This document shows, piece by piece, positions 7,698 to 15,564 of a stretch of 33,124 bases of DNA. Within the stretch, counting starts at the first letter, position 1. Each line of letters begins with the position of its first letter. A program made the position numbers and the translations under genes. Source of the DNA: Opitutia bacterium (lineage in GTDB: Bacteria; Verrucomicrobiota; Verrucomicrobiia; Opitutales; Opitutaceae); assembly GCA_947461205.1 (NCBI GenBank), contig CANHJG010000053.1:1-33124 (forward strand). The letters run 5' to 3'. Under the pieces are notes generated by a model. It was given only the letters and a program-made list of their open reading frames with translations. It did no database searches and was not told the origin of the DNA.

Positions 7698-8939
7698 TCA
7701 GGCGGACTTCTTCGCGATCACGTTTTCCGGCTTTGTGATCTTGGGCAGGACTACGGCGAACCACCGGGCTGCGTCCTCCGGTGTGACCAGTTCCCGGTAG
7801 TGCTGGAAGATGACCTGCGGTGAATTTCCCGCTTCCAGCGCCACCCGCGCCGTATCGTGAATCGCGGCGAGACGATAGCTGATGTAGCTGTGACGAAAGC
7901 CGTTCGCCTTGAGTTCCATCCCTGCCCGGGAAGCGATGCACTTGAGCGCGGCCTGCGGATTGAAGTAGACGTTGATCGGGCCGAGGTCGCGCCGATAGGG
8001 CTGCAACCGGGATTTCAGCGCCTCATGCAGCGGCACGAGCCGACGGGCCTTGGTGCGCACTTTGCTCGATTCGATTTCCACAAAATTGCGCTCGAAGTTG
8101 ATGTGCTCCCACGCGAGATGGTCGATTTCGGAAACCCGCGCCCCGGTGTAAGCCGCACAGGCGAGCCACGGCAACAGCTCCGGCCGGCGCGCCTCGACCG
8201 CTGCAAACAGGGTCCCGAGTTCGGCCGGGGTGTAAATCTCAACCTTGGTCGGCGGCTCCTTGTAGCTCATGAGCCCGTCGAACTCGGTCGGGCGGTTGGC
8301 GGGGAGGTGGCGATTGGCCTTTGCCCAGTTGCCAAACGTGATCAGGATGTTTCGGACGTTGTTCTTGGTGACCGGGTGCCAGGCCTGACTGCCGAGCCAG
8401 CGATCGATCTCTGCGGTCCGCAATTGCGTGAGGCTGCGGCCGGGATTGGCGGCGGCAAGGCGGCCGAGTTGGCGGCGGATGTTGGTGACGTAGGCATCCC
8501 GGACCCCCATCGCCTGCCGGCGTTCGGCAAAGTCGTTGATCACGTCAATCAGCGGTTTGGCCAAAACATCGTTGGGATGGTAGTCCATGAAGAACTCGAC
8601 GGCATCGAGCAAGGGGCGGCCGCCGAGTTTTGTCTGCGCCTGGGCGAACAGCTCAGCGCACACGTGCAGCGGAAGCCCGGTGGATGCGATGTGCTTGCGC
8701 GCGATCACGTAGCTCTCCATGTCGGCGGTGGAGAGTTCCTCGGCCTCGTGCGTGTTTACGGCGAGCCGGCCGAGAACGACCTTGGCCTCGCGGCGCGCGT
8801 CGGACAGCTTGCCGTAAGTTTGGCGTCGTCGATGACCGCCCTCGTAATACGAGAGCTGGAAAACCGCGCGACCGCGATTTTGGACCGTGTAGATTTTGAT
8901 TTCGTGTTGTCCGTTGGTGAGAACGATGGGTTGGCTCAT
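7698..8939 (-). CDS. Tyrosine recombinase / site-specific integrase, divergent type
   Basis: A 413-residue recombinase that should cut and rejoin DNA through a tyrosine. An N-terminal Arm/SAM-like region (about 1-220, including a core-binding segment with RDAYVTNIRRQLGRLAA) precedes the catalytic domain. Catalytic residues visible are Arg268 (YTGARVSEI), Lys293 (ESSKVRTKARR), Arg349-His350 (NGFRHSYISYR) and the nucleophile Tyr381 (FQHYREL). The usual first His of the HxxR box is Asn346, and the box III His/Trp is Asn372 (GNSP). From memory both changes are common in Verrucomicrobiota integrases ending HYREL, so the enzyme is probably active. Inverted repeats lie upstream (8951-9038). The start ATG is followed by MSQPIVLTNG; no ribosome-binding sequence is evident. 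It belongs to the accessory block bounded by the palindromes. Confidence 0.9.
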   Translation of the reverse strand: MSQPIVLTNGQHEIKIYTVQNRGRAVFQLSYYEGGHRRRQTYGKLSDARREAKVVLGRLAVNTHEAEELSTADMESYVIARKHIASTGLPLHVCAELFAQAQTKLGGRPLLDAVEFFMDYHPNDVLAKPLIDVINDFAERRQAMGVRDAYVTNIRRQLGRLAAANPGRSLTQLRTAEIDRWLGSQAWHPVTKNNVRNILITFGNWAKANRHLPANRPTEFDGLMSYKEPPTKVEIYTPAELGTLFAAVEARRPELLPWLACAAYTGARVSEIDHLAWEHINFERNFVEIESSKVRTKARRLVPLHEALKSRLQPYRRDLGPINVYFNPQAALKCIASRAGMELKANGFRHSYISYRLAAIHDTARVALEAGNSPQVIFQHYRELVTPEDAARWFAVVLPKITKPENVIAKKSA

Positions 8940-9342
8940 GACTTCGGTTGGGTTGTCAACCGCGTGTCATGCAGACCCTGCTGAGCTGCGCATCTCGTTG
9001 ATTTGACGAGGATCTAGCGTCACGTATTACGTGACACTACCGCGGGGAAAAGTGGGTTTTTTGGCACGAAACTTAACGCCGTAAGAATGTTCCGCCACCG
9101 GCGCACGCACCGGGCGAGACGCTCCGTCCACGGGAGCCTCTCACTTTCCTGCCAGCGCCATCCGCGGTGGGCCGGCCGCTCCGCGGGCGGCGGAGCGCAG
9201 GTCGTGGCAAGACTCGTTGAGCCGCGCGCGGAGCGCACGGCCCACCCCGGGGAAACTGAGCCCGGCAAAAACCGCGACGCCTCGTCCCCCTCGCACCCTC
9301 CCGCCACTTGCTCGTCCGAAAACGTTGTCCGGCTTTTCGATC
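8940..9342. other. Upstream region of the recombinase, with several inverted repeats
   Basis: About 400 bases with no recognisable gene, between the divergent recombinase start and the pcm remnant. Three inverted repeats are stacked before the recombinase: GGTTG-t-CAACC at 8951-8961, CTCGT-N7-ACGAG at 8994-9010, and the long palindrome at 9015-9038. Such clustering fits an autoregulated promoter or a recombinase attachment region with accessory sites. From 9040 to 9342 I see only GC-rich sequence of uncertain origin, possibly the decayed upstream region of pcm. Confidence 0.5.
9015..9038 (-). repeat. Right copy of the integrase-associated palindrome
   Basis: GTCACGTATTACGTGAC (9019-9035) is a perfect palindrome with 8-bp arms around one T, about 80 bases upstream of the recombinase start codon. 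The wider 9015-9038 segment is nearly the reverse complement of 286-308, the outer end reading CGTGACACT here and AGTGTCACG there. It is a candidate attachment, terminal or operator site. The perfect symmetry argues for binding by a dimer. Confidence 0.65.
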
Positions 9343-9921
9343 ATGCACCCGCGGTGGCTGCGTTCAGTCTTCGCCGGCGGCGCCGTGATCGCCGCGGATG
9401 CGGAACCAGCGCGCAACGCCACCGCGCCCGCGACCGACCCCTTCGACGCGCCACGCGAGACGATGGTCCGCACCCAAATCGAGGCGCGAGGCAGCCAGAA
9501 CGCCGCCGTGATCGCTACGATGCGGCGCGTGCCGCGTCACGAACTCGGGCCGGCGGCCCGCCGCCCGTTCGCCCACGATGACCGCCCGCTGCCGACCGCG
9601 GGAGGGCAAACAATTTTGCAACCGCTCATCGTCGCGAGAATGACGGAGCGGTTCCAAGTGAAGCCCGGTCAGCGCGGGCTCGAGATGGGCTCTGGTTCGG
9701 GCGACCAGGCCGCCGTCCTCGCCGGGCTGCAGCTCGACGGTTACTCCCTCGAAATCGTCGAAGAACCGGCGAAGCTCTCGCGCGCCACGCTCGCGCGGCT
9801 CGGTTACGAAAACGGGTACGGGCGCGGCGGCGATGGCGACCTCGGCCGGCCTGCGGCCGCGCCGGTCGACGCCCTCATCGTCGCCGCCGCGGCGGGGTGC
9901 AGCCCCGCCGCCCTCCAGCTC
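9343..9921 (+). pseudogene. pcm: Truncated protein-L-isoaspartate O-methyltransferase remnant
   Basis: The frame beginning MHPRWLRSVFAGG reads into clear PCMT sequence: MVRTQIEARG, MRRVPRHEL, DRPLPTAGGQTILQP, then the SAM-binding motif I as LEMGSGSGDQAAVLAGL and ARLGYENGYGRGGDGD. Intact enzymes methylate isoaspartyl residues in damaged proteins. Here the similarity stops near residue 193 (SPAALQL), exactly where the 3' end of the second TonB gene begins, and the last 40-50 residues (normally LKPGGRLVIPVG and beyond) are missing. Conserved positions are also altered: GHGQTISQP has become AGGQTILQP, and the Tyr of GTGSGYQ is Asp. The frame runs on to 10050 as nonsense antisense to the TonB gene. 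I read it as a decayed gene cut by a rearrangement. Confidence 0.75.
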
Positions 9922-12799
9922 AGAAATCCAGCGTCGTCGTCAGGCGCCAGCTGCGCGGCTCGTTCAGATACACCCGGCGGACGCCCGTGTAGTTGTCGTT
10001 GTAGCGGCCCACGTTCGCGAGGTAGTGGTTGCCGACGTTCTTCACATTGAGCTGCACGGTCGCGGGGACCTTGACCCACGGGAGACGGAAACGATAGCCG
10101 GCAAAAGCGTCGGCGAGCACGGATTCGTTGCCCCAGTAGATCTGGCCGGTCGCCTTGTCCCAACTCATGAAATTTTTTCCGTTGTAGCGCACGGAGCCGC
10201 CGACAAACGCCCCGCGTAGGGTGCCTTCGCGGAAAGCGTAGCGCGCCGTGCCGTTGAGTTTGTGCGGCCGCGACCCGAACGGTGAGTTCTGCCGGTCCAC
10301 CTGGAAATCCAGCTCGCTGTAGAGTTCGCGCACCGCGGTTTCAAACGCCGCGAGTTCCACCGGGTTGTCCTTCAACAGCGCGCGCCACTGCGGCACGCGG
10401 GTGCCGAAGAAGTCGAAAACTTCCGTGAAGAAATTTTCCCGGCGTCGCTCCGAGTGCGAGTAACTGGCGCGGAGCGTGAGGCTCTTCGTGGGATTGGCCA
10501 CGACCTCGACTTCGAGACCCTTGGTGAAAATGTCGATGGAGGCGGAGGTCCACGTCACGGCCTGGCGGTCGTAGTCGGCCTGCGAAATTTTCCGCGCGTT
10601 GAGCAGCTGCGTCAGCATCGTCTGGAGATTGTCGACGCCGAGCGCGTTGCTGCCGGGCAGAATCGGCGAATCGTTGAGCTGTTGCGTCTCGAACCACGTG
10701 GTGCGGATGAAGAGGCGGTCGTCGCCGAGCACGTCGAGCATAACGCCGAAGTCGCGGCCGCGGCCCTCGGTGGGCTCCGGCACTTCGCCGTTCGGGAGCA
10801 CGGTGCGGTCAAAGCGCGGCTGGCCGTTGTTGCGCGACAGATTGTAGAAGAGCGAGAGGCGTTTGGTGGCGTGCGCCACCGCGCCGGCCGTGAACGTCGT
10901 CGGCGTGTAGCGGTGGCGCACGTGGGCGCCGTCGAAATACCACTCGCCGGCGGCGATGAGCTTGGAGACCACGCGCGGATCGTTGGGATCGGTGACGCGC
11001 TCCTCCTGCGCGTTCTTGAACTTGATGTCGTCGCGCCGGGCACCGACGGTCGTCACCAGGCGGTCCTTCAGCCAAAAACTCTGCGCGGCGAACATCGTGC
11101 TCGTGATGTCCTTCACCGTTTGCGTGTTCGCGCGGGCGCGGGAGGCATAGGTGCTCGTGTAGGTGCGGCCGTTGTAGGTGAACGGTGCGACCGGCAGCGT
11201 AGGATCGGCGCCATAGTAGGTGGTGTAATCGCCCGCGGTGAGGTAGTTGCGCCGCGTGAGTTGGTTCTGGGCGTTCTCCGCCGTCGTAGCGTTGACGATC
11301 GGGATATTGCGATCATCCACGAGGATTTCGTCGCGCCAGCGGCGGAGGCGATCCTGCGTGGAGCGCTCGGCGAGCGCCGCGACGCGGTGGCGGCCAAACC
11401 AGCGGTTGGACTTCCCGAAATCGCCCGCGACGCTGAGGCGGTAAATTTCGTTGGTGGTCTTGATGCGGTCCTTGAACCACACGGACTCGAAATAGAGGCG
11501 GCCGACGTAGGGATTTGGAATCGTCCCGGCGGCACCGTCGGGGCGCGGCAGCGTGGGATTGGGATCGGCGCGGAGGTTGGCCCCGGCGATCGCCATACCG
11601 TGGGCCTCGATGTCGGCGGCGTTGCGGAAATACGCGAGCTCGGCGACGAGGCCCAGCGGCAGGCGCTGCTGCACGGTAATCTGCCGGGTATCGAACGTCT
11701 GATGGCGCGTGCCGCCCGGTCCGGTAAGATCGTAGCCGTAGGGCGAGACCGACGGCGGCAACAGCGTCTCGACGCCGTAGCGGTTAACCGTCTGGAACTC
11801 GCCGCGATAGTTGTAGATCGTGCGGTTTTGGTCAACGAAAGTGAAGCGCTGGTTGGTCGCGCTGAAGCGGTTGAGACCCGGGAGCGCCACGGTCCCGTCG
11901 GTGAGCGGTTGGCCCGCGTCTTGCCACGCGGTGATTTGGTCCTGGCCGTTCCAGCCGAGGGTGAGGTTGTTGTCCATGAGCCCCTTTTCAAACGAGACGT
12001 GGACGGTGGTGGTCTTGAAGGGCTGATACGCGGCAGCGACCGTCCAGCGCGCCTGATCGCTGAAATCCCAGTGCCGCCAGCCCTGGTTGTTTTGATAGAG
12101 GCCGAGCAGGCGCACCGAGAGTTTTTTCGGGATGAGCACGCGGTTGTAGTCCGCCTCGTAACGCTCCTGATGCCAGCTGCCGAACATCGACTTGAGCGTG
12201 GTGCGATTGCGCGAGAGGTTGGCCTTCTTGCCGCTCAGCGAAACGAGCCCGCCGGCCTGGCCGAGACCGAAGAGAATGGAATTGGGCCCGCTCGCCACCT
12301 CGGCGCGCTCGACGTTGTAGAGATCGACCGGGACGCTCGACTCGACGAAGTCGCGCGACGCCCCGGCGGGGGAGCCACGCATGCGGAAATTGAAATCGCC
12401 GCCGTCGGCGCCGCGGCCGGAGGGGTTGTTGAAACCAGCGTTGGAATCCTCGACATCGATTTCGACGTTGGTCGCGTGCGCGAGCATCTCCTCGAGGTTG
12501 GTCGCGGCAATGTCGGCCAGAAACTCGGGCGTAAACGCGGAGACGGCGGCGGGCGTGTCCTTGAGGCGGGAGTTGAGGCGCGATCCACTCGTGGTGTTGG
12601 CGGCCTGATACCCGGCGTCGTCCTCGGCGCGGACTTCGAAGGGCGAGAGCTCGACGGTCGCGGTGGCCTGCGTGGGCGCGGCCGTGGTGGGAGCCACCCG
12701 CGAGGCGGGCGCCGGCCCAGGCGCCGTTTGAGCGGAGGCTAACGACGCGGTGAGGCAAAGCAGGGCGAGACGAAATGAGGCGTTTGGCAGGGTAGGCAT
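9920..12799 (-). CDS. TonB-dependent outer-membrane receptor (second)
   Basis: A 959-residue receptor from ATG 12799; the open frame extends further upstream but only this start gives a signal peptide (MPTLPNASFRLALLCLTASL, cleavage near ASAQ). It has VELSPFEVRAEDDAGYQAAN after a Pro/Ala/Thr-rich linker, a plug domain with DTPAAVSAFTPEFLADI and the receptor motif VERAEVASGPNSILFG, then a beta-barrel ending SWRLTTTLDF with terminal Phe. SusC-like and siderophore-type receptors share this layout, and no SusD partner is present, so the substrate is unknown. The plug is closer to FecA/FhuE-like Opitutaceae receptors than to the first receptor in the window. Its stop codon overlaps the end of the pcm remnant on the other strand. 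A YkgJ-like gene lies 86 bases upstream on the same strand. Confidence 0.9.
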   Translation of the reverse strand: MPTLPNASFRLALLCLTASLASAQTAPGPAPASRVAPTTAAPTQATATVELSPFEVRAEDDAGYQAANTTSGSRLNSRLKDTPAAVSAFTPEFLADIAATNLEEMLAHATNVEIDVEDSNAGFNNPSGRGADGGDFNFRMRGSPAGASRDFVESSVPVDLYNVERAEVASGPNSILFGLGQAGGLVSLSGKKANLSRNRTTLKSMFGSWHQERYEADYNRVLIPKKLSVRLLGLYQNNQGWRHWDFSDQARWTVAAAYQPFKTTTVHVSFEKGLMDNNLTLGWNGQDQITAWQDAGQPLTDGTVALPGLNRFSATNQRFTFVDQNRTIYNYRGEFQTVNRYGVETLLPPSVSPYGYDLTGPGGTRHQTFDTRQITVQQRLPLGLVAELAYFRNAADIEAHGMAIAGANLRADPNPTLPRPDGAAGTIPNPYVGRLYFESVWFKDRIKTTNEIYRLSVAGDFGKSNRWFGRHRVAALAERSTQDRLRRWRDEILVDDRNIPIVNATTAENAQNQLTRRNYLTAGDYTTYYGADPTLPVAPFTYNGRTYTSTYASRARANTQTVKDITSTMFAAQSFWLKDRLVTTVGARRDDIKFKNAQEERVTDPNDPRVVSKLIAAGEWYFDGAHVRHRYTPTTFTAGAVAHATKRLSLFYNLSRNNGQPRFDRTVLPNGEVPEPTEGRGRDFGVMLDVLGDDRLFIRTTWFETQQLNDSPILPGSNALGVDNLQTMLTQLLNARKISQADYDRQAVTWTSASIDIFTKGLEVEVVANPTKSLTLRASYSHSERRRENFFTEVFDFFGTRVPQWRALLKDNPVELAAFETAVRELYSELDFQVDRQNSPFGSRPHKLNGTARYAFREGTLRGAFVGGSVRYNGKNFMSWDKATGQIYWGNESVLADAFAGYRFRLPWVKVPATVQLNVKNVGNHYLANVGRYNDNYTGVRRVYLNEPRSWRLTTTLDF

Positions 12800-12885
12800 G
12801 GGGAGGGCGTGGGTTCGGACCGCGCCAACCCAACAGATCCGTGCACCGTTGGAAAGACCTCTCCCTGCACCAACCGGTGACGAAT

Positions 12886-13251
12886 TCACACCTGCGGCGC
12901 CGGTCTGGCAGAGGGGGCGGCCACCACGGCCGCCACGGCGGCGGCCTTCGTTTCCAAATCGCCCAGGCACTCCGGCGAACCACGTCCGAGGTCCCGGCAA
13001 ATCTCCGGCCGATTTTCGTAGATCGTGCAAAAAAATTCCGGGCGGCCCGCCGCATCGTGCCGCACCTCCAGCGCCGCGCAGTGACCGTCCTTCATCCGCA
13101 TAAACGCGCGGTTCCGAACAAAGTGGGCAAGCCGATCCGCCTCCGCACCGAGCCGTGACCAATCGTCGCCCCGCACCCACACATATTCCGCTGAGTCGGA
13201 GAAACAACACACGCCGCAGCGGCGGCAATCGGCGGGGACAGGCTCGTTCAT
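12886..13251 (-). CDS. YkgJ-family cysteine-cluster protein
   Basis: A 121-residue product from ATG 13251 (MNEPVPADCRRCGVCC); an in-frame ATG at 13290 is less likely because the family begins close to its first cysteines. The CxxCGxCC cluster, the later GHCAALE and the FFCTIYENRPEICRDL segment match the YkgJ/UPF0153 cysteine-cluster family (CxxC(G)xCC...C...C-x-I-Y-x-x-R-P-x-x-C). Members are thought to bind zinc or an iron-sulfur cluster; the biochemical role is not established. The C-terminus is Ala/Pro-rich and unremarkable. It precedes the second TonB receptor on the same strand with an 86-base gap, so weak co-transcription is possible. Confidence 0.82.
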   Translation of the reverse strand: MNEPVPADCRRCGVCCFSDSAEYVWVRGDDWSRLGAEADRLAHFVRNRAFMRMKDGHCAALEVRHDAAGRPEFFCTIYENRPEICRDLGRGSPECLGDLETKAAAVAAVVAAPSARPAPQV

Positions 13252-13344
13252 TGGCGCCGGCAGCAGACCCCGCTCCGCCGCGCGGTGCAAGATCTCAGGA
13301 GCCCGTCACTGCCCCACGTGCGGCTCGATCAACGTCCCGTCCAA

Positions 13345-13772
13345 CTACGCGGCGCGCCGCGCCAAATTCATGGCGACGATAAACGCCCCCATCGAGCCGA
13401 TCAGACCGAGGATCGCCACCCAGAAGATCACTACGAGCGCCCCCGATCTGCAACGGCCAGAACGCCGCGATCAACAGCCCCAAAATCAGCACCCCCACCC
13501 ACGGCACCGTCACCGCCGCGAGCGTGATCGAGCGCCGCAAAATCCGCGCGCGCCGAGGGAGGATTTCCACCTGCGCCGGCCGATGGCCGATCACCGCCGG
13601 CGCCTGACCGCCCTTTGAGGACTTCGTGGATGATGGCCCGCGAGCGGTCGAGCCTGCGCCCGAACCGGTTCGTCAGCGTGAGCCGCAGCCGGCCCACGCC
13701 GGAAATGAGCATCACGGAGCCGATCGCGAGTTGGAGGATCGGCCCGGGTTGGGTGAGGGAGAACTGGTTCAT
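13345..13772 (-). pseudogene. DUF2721 membrane protein gene with two single-base frameshifts
   Basis: Reading from ATG 13772 gives MNQFSLTQPGPILQLAIGSV, then ISGVGRLRLTLTNRFGRRLD, matching the N-terminal helix and the L-x-x-x-NR-x-x-R-x-x-DR signature of DUF2721. Around 13590-13610 the frame must shift to continue with VEILPRRARILRRSITLAAV and a second helix. At the C run 13440-13444 it must shift again to give ALVVIFWVAILGLIGSM and FIVAMNLARRAA, ending at TAG 13345-13347. Each shift is one extra base; removing them gives a 141-residue protein of normal family length with three membrane segments. So it is either a recent pseudogene or two sequencing errors; the second falls in a five-base G run of the coding strand. 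Function of the family is unknown. Confidence 0.75.
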
Positions 13773-13878
13773 CGCCTGCGAAAAAACCCGAGCGCCGCGC
13801 CCCACGCGGCTCCCCTTTGCACGGGCGCCGACACGCGGCTTGCCGCCTCGCACGCAACCGTTTCCACTCGGCGCCCGC

Positions 13879-14463
13879 ATGGACGCCCACGCCCGAGCCC
13901 GCCAACTGATCGACGACGCCCACTCCGCCGACCCCGTACGGGCGGGCGATGGCCGCGCCGCCGAACTGGTTTACGCCGACCGCGTCGAGGCCTGGGTCGC
14001 GCGCCTCGTGCCCGCCGCCCCGCCCCTCCTGCGCCTGGCCGCGCGCAGCCAACACCTCGAACGCTGGTCGGTGCCGCGCGCCTCCTTTCCCGAGGGTAAG
14101 GCCGCCTATCTCGCGTGGCGCCGCTCGCTCTACACGAAACAGGCCGAACGCGCCCGCACCCTCCTCCTCGCCGCCGGCGTATCCGCCGCCGAGGCGGCCG
14201 AGGTCGCGATCTGGGTGTCCAAGACCGGTCTCAAAACCAACGCCGGCACCCAGGCCCTCGAAGACGCCGCCTGCCTGGTGTTTTTGGAAAACGAAATCAG
14301 CGCCTTCGCCGCGCAGCACGCCCACTACCCGCGCGAAAAATTCGTCGAAATCCTCCGCAAGACTTGGCGCAAGATGTCCCCCGCCGCCCAGACCTTCGCC
14401 CTCGCGCTCGAACTTCCTCCCACCGTCGCCGCCCTCGTGCGCGACGCGCTGGGCACTCCGTAG
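13879..14463 (+). CDS. DUF4202 family protein
   Basis: A 194-residue protein starting MDAHARARQLIDDAHSADP. It carries the family's hallmarks: LERWSVPRASFPEGKAAYLAWR, then a helical segment, TNAGTQALEDAACLVFLENE and FVEILRKTWRKMS. DUF4202 proteins are cytosolic, about 190 residues long, mostly helical and conserved in several bacterial phyla and fungi; their function is not known to me. The conserved His/Arg/Asp/Glu positions recall HD-like helical proteins but that is only an impression. The open frame extends to 13615 upstream but that part overlaps the DUF2721 gene and is antisense nonsense. The next gene starts 39 bases downstream on the same strand. Confidence 0.88.
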   Translation: MDAHARARQLIDDAHSADPVRAGDGRAAELVYADRVEAWVARLVPAAPPLLRLAARSQHLERWSVPRASFPEGKAAYLAWRRSLYTKQAERARTLLLAAGVSAAEAAEVAIWVSKTGLKTNAGTQALEDAACLVFLENEISAFAAQHAHYPREKFVEILRKTWRKMSPAAQTFALALELPPTVAALVRDALGTP

Positions 14464-14502
14464 CCCGCCCCCCTCGTCCGACGTCATCGCCCTTTCCGCC
14501 CC

Positions 14503-14964
14503 ATGCTGAAAAAAATTCTCCTCGGCTTCGCGCTCCTGTTCGCCGCGATCCAATTCGTCCGCCCAGAAAAAAACATCTCCACCGCGCCGCCCGGACCGGA
14601 CGACTTCATCGTGCGGCTCGCCCCGCCGCCCGCAGTCAAGGCGATGCTCCAGACGGCGTGCTACGACTGCCACTCGGACCATACCCGCTACCCGTGGTAT
14701 GCCGAGATCCAGCCGGCCGCTTGGTGGCTCAAGCAGCACATCGACGAAGGCCAACGCGAGTTCAGCTTCTCCAATTTCGGCGCCTACAGCGCCACAAAGC
14801 AGGCGAAAAAACTCTCCGTGCTGATCGACGTGATCGGCGACCGCAGCATGCCGCTGCCCTCCTACACGTGGATCCACCGCGACGCGATTTTCACCGACGC
14901 GCAGCTCAAGACACTCATCACCTGGCTCGAAGCGACGCAGGAGAAACTCGCGGACGAGAAATAG
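14503..14964 (+). CDS. Haem-binding domain protein (Haem_bd), membrane-anchored
   Basis: A 153-residue protein with an N-terminal hydrophobic anchor or signal (KKILLGFALLFAAIQFV) and a single CxxCH haem motif, Cys53-Tyr-Asp-Cys56-His57, followed by SDHTRYPWYAEIQPAAWWL. This matches the Haem_bd family (PF14376), small periplasmic c-type cytochrome-like proteins. A distal methionine ligand could be Met in DRSMPLPSYTWIH. It probably acts in the periplasm and needs the cytochrome c maturation machinery. The start is preceded by CCCTTTCCGCCCC without a Shine-Dalgarno sequence. It lies in a plus-strand row with DUF4202 and a GNAT enzyme, with no obvious shared pathway. Confidence 0.88.
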   Translation: MLKKILLGFALLFAAIQFVRPEKNISTAPPGPDDFIVRLAPPPAVKAMLQTACYDCHSDHTRYPWYAEIQPAAWWLKQHIDEGQREFSFSNFGAYSATKQAKKLSVLIDVIGDRSMPLPSYTWIHRDAIFTDAQLKTLITWLEATQEKLADEK

Positions 14965-14985
14965 CCGCCGCGCCCTTTCGCTCAC

Positions 14986-15546
14986 GTGCTCCCGCCACTG
15001 CCTCGCCCACCCCCGTCCTTTGCGACGGCGCGGCTCGTCGCGCGCATCCCGACGGCGGACGATGCCCCGGCGGTATTCGCCGCCTACGCGAATGACCCCG
15101 CAGTGACGCGTTACCTCGCCTGGCGTGCCTACGAACGCGTGGAGCCGCTCGCAGCGTTTTTGGGCGAAGCCGCGGCCCATTGGGAAAAACGTGACACCGC
15201 GCTCCCGCTCGCGTGGCTCCTCTGCCTGAAAGGCACCCGGACCCCCATCGGCTCTATCGGCGTGACCCTCGAGGGCAACGGCCGCGCCCTGTTTGGCTAC
15301 GTCCTCGCCCGGAAATTCTGGGGCCACGGCATGGCCGCCGAAGCGCTCGCCTACCTCGTCGATTGGACGCTCGCGCAGCCCTCGCTCTATCGGGCCTACG
15401 CCTTTTGCGACGTGGAGAATCCCGCCTCGGTGCGCGTCATGGAAAAAGCCGGGATGGTGCGCGAAGGCGTGCTGCGCCGCTGGCACGTCGCCCCGACCCT
15501 CGGCCCCGAACCGCGCGACTGCATCGTCTGCGCGAAAGTGCGGTGA
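14986..15546 (+). CDS. GNAT-family N-acetyltransferase (RimJ/RimL-like)
   Basis: A 186-residue cytosolic enzyme that should transfer an acetyl group from acetyl-CoA to an amine; the acceptor is unknown. It has ATARLVARIPTADDAPAVF at the start, typical of Acetyltransf_3 proteins, the central GSIGVTLEGNGRALFGYVLA, the CoA-binding segment RKFWGHGMAAEALAYLVDW, and the late DVENPASVRVMEKAGMVREG. The chosen start is GTG 14986, 21 bases after the stop of the previous gene; no ATG fits upstream of the family's first strand. Its end is 18 bases from the convergent IolG-like gene. RimJ-like members acetylate ribosomal proteins or small molecules, so no specific role is assigned. Confidence 0.88.
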   Translation: MLPPLPRPPPSFATARLVARIPTADDAPAVFAAYANDPAVTRYLAWRAYERVEPLAAFLGEAAAHWEKRDTALPLAWLLCLKGTRTPIGSIGVTLEGNGRALFGYVLARKFWGHGMAAEALAYLVDWTLAQPSLYRAYAFCDVENPASVRVMEKAGMVREGVLRRWHVAPTLGPEPRDCIVCAKVR

Positions 15547-15564
15547 GGCGCCACGACCCGAACC

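Noticed and set aside
10454-12742. A 762-codon plus-strand open frame opposite the second TonB receptor
   Set aside because: Antisense shadow; composition dominated by Arg, Gly, Val, Glu and no family motif, while the minus strand encodes a complete receptor.
13280-13400. Zinc-ribbon-like CPTCGSINVPSN on the plus strand
   Set aside because: It is antisense to the C-terminal helix of the DUF2721 gene, lacks a second cysteine pair, and the frame carries no family sequence on either side.
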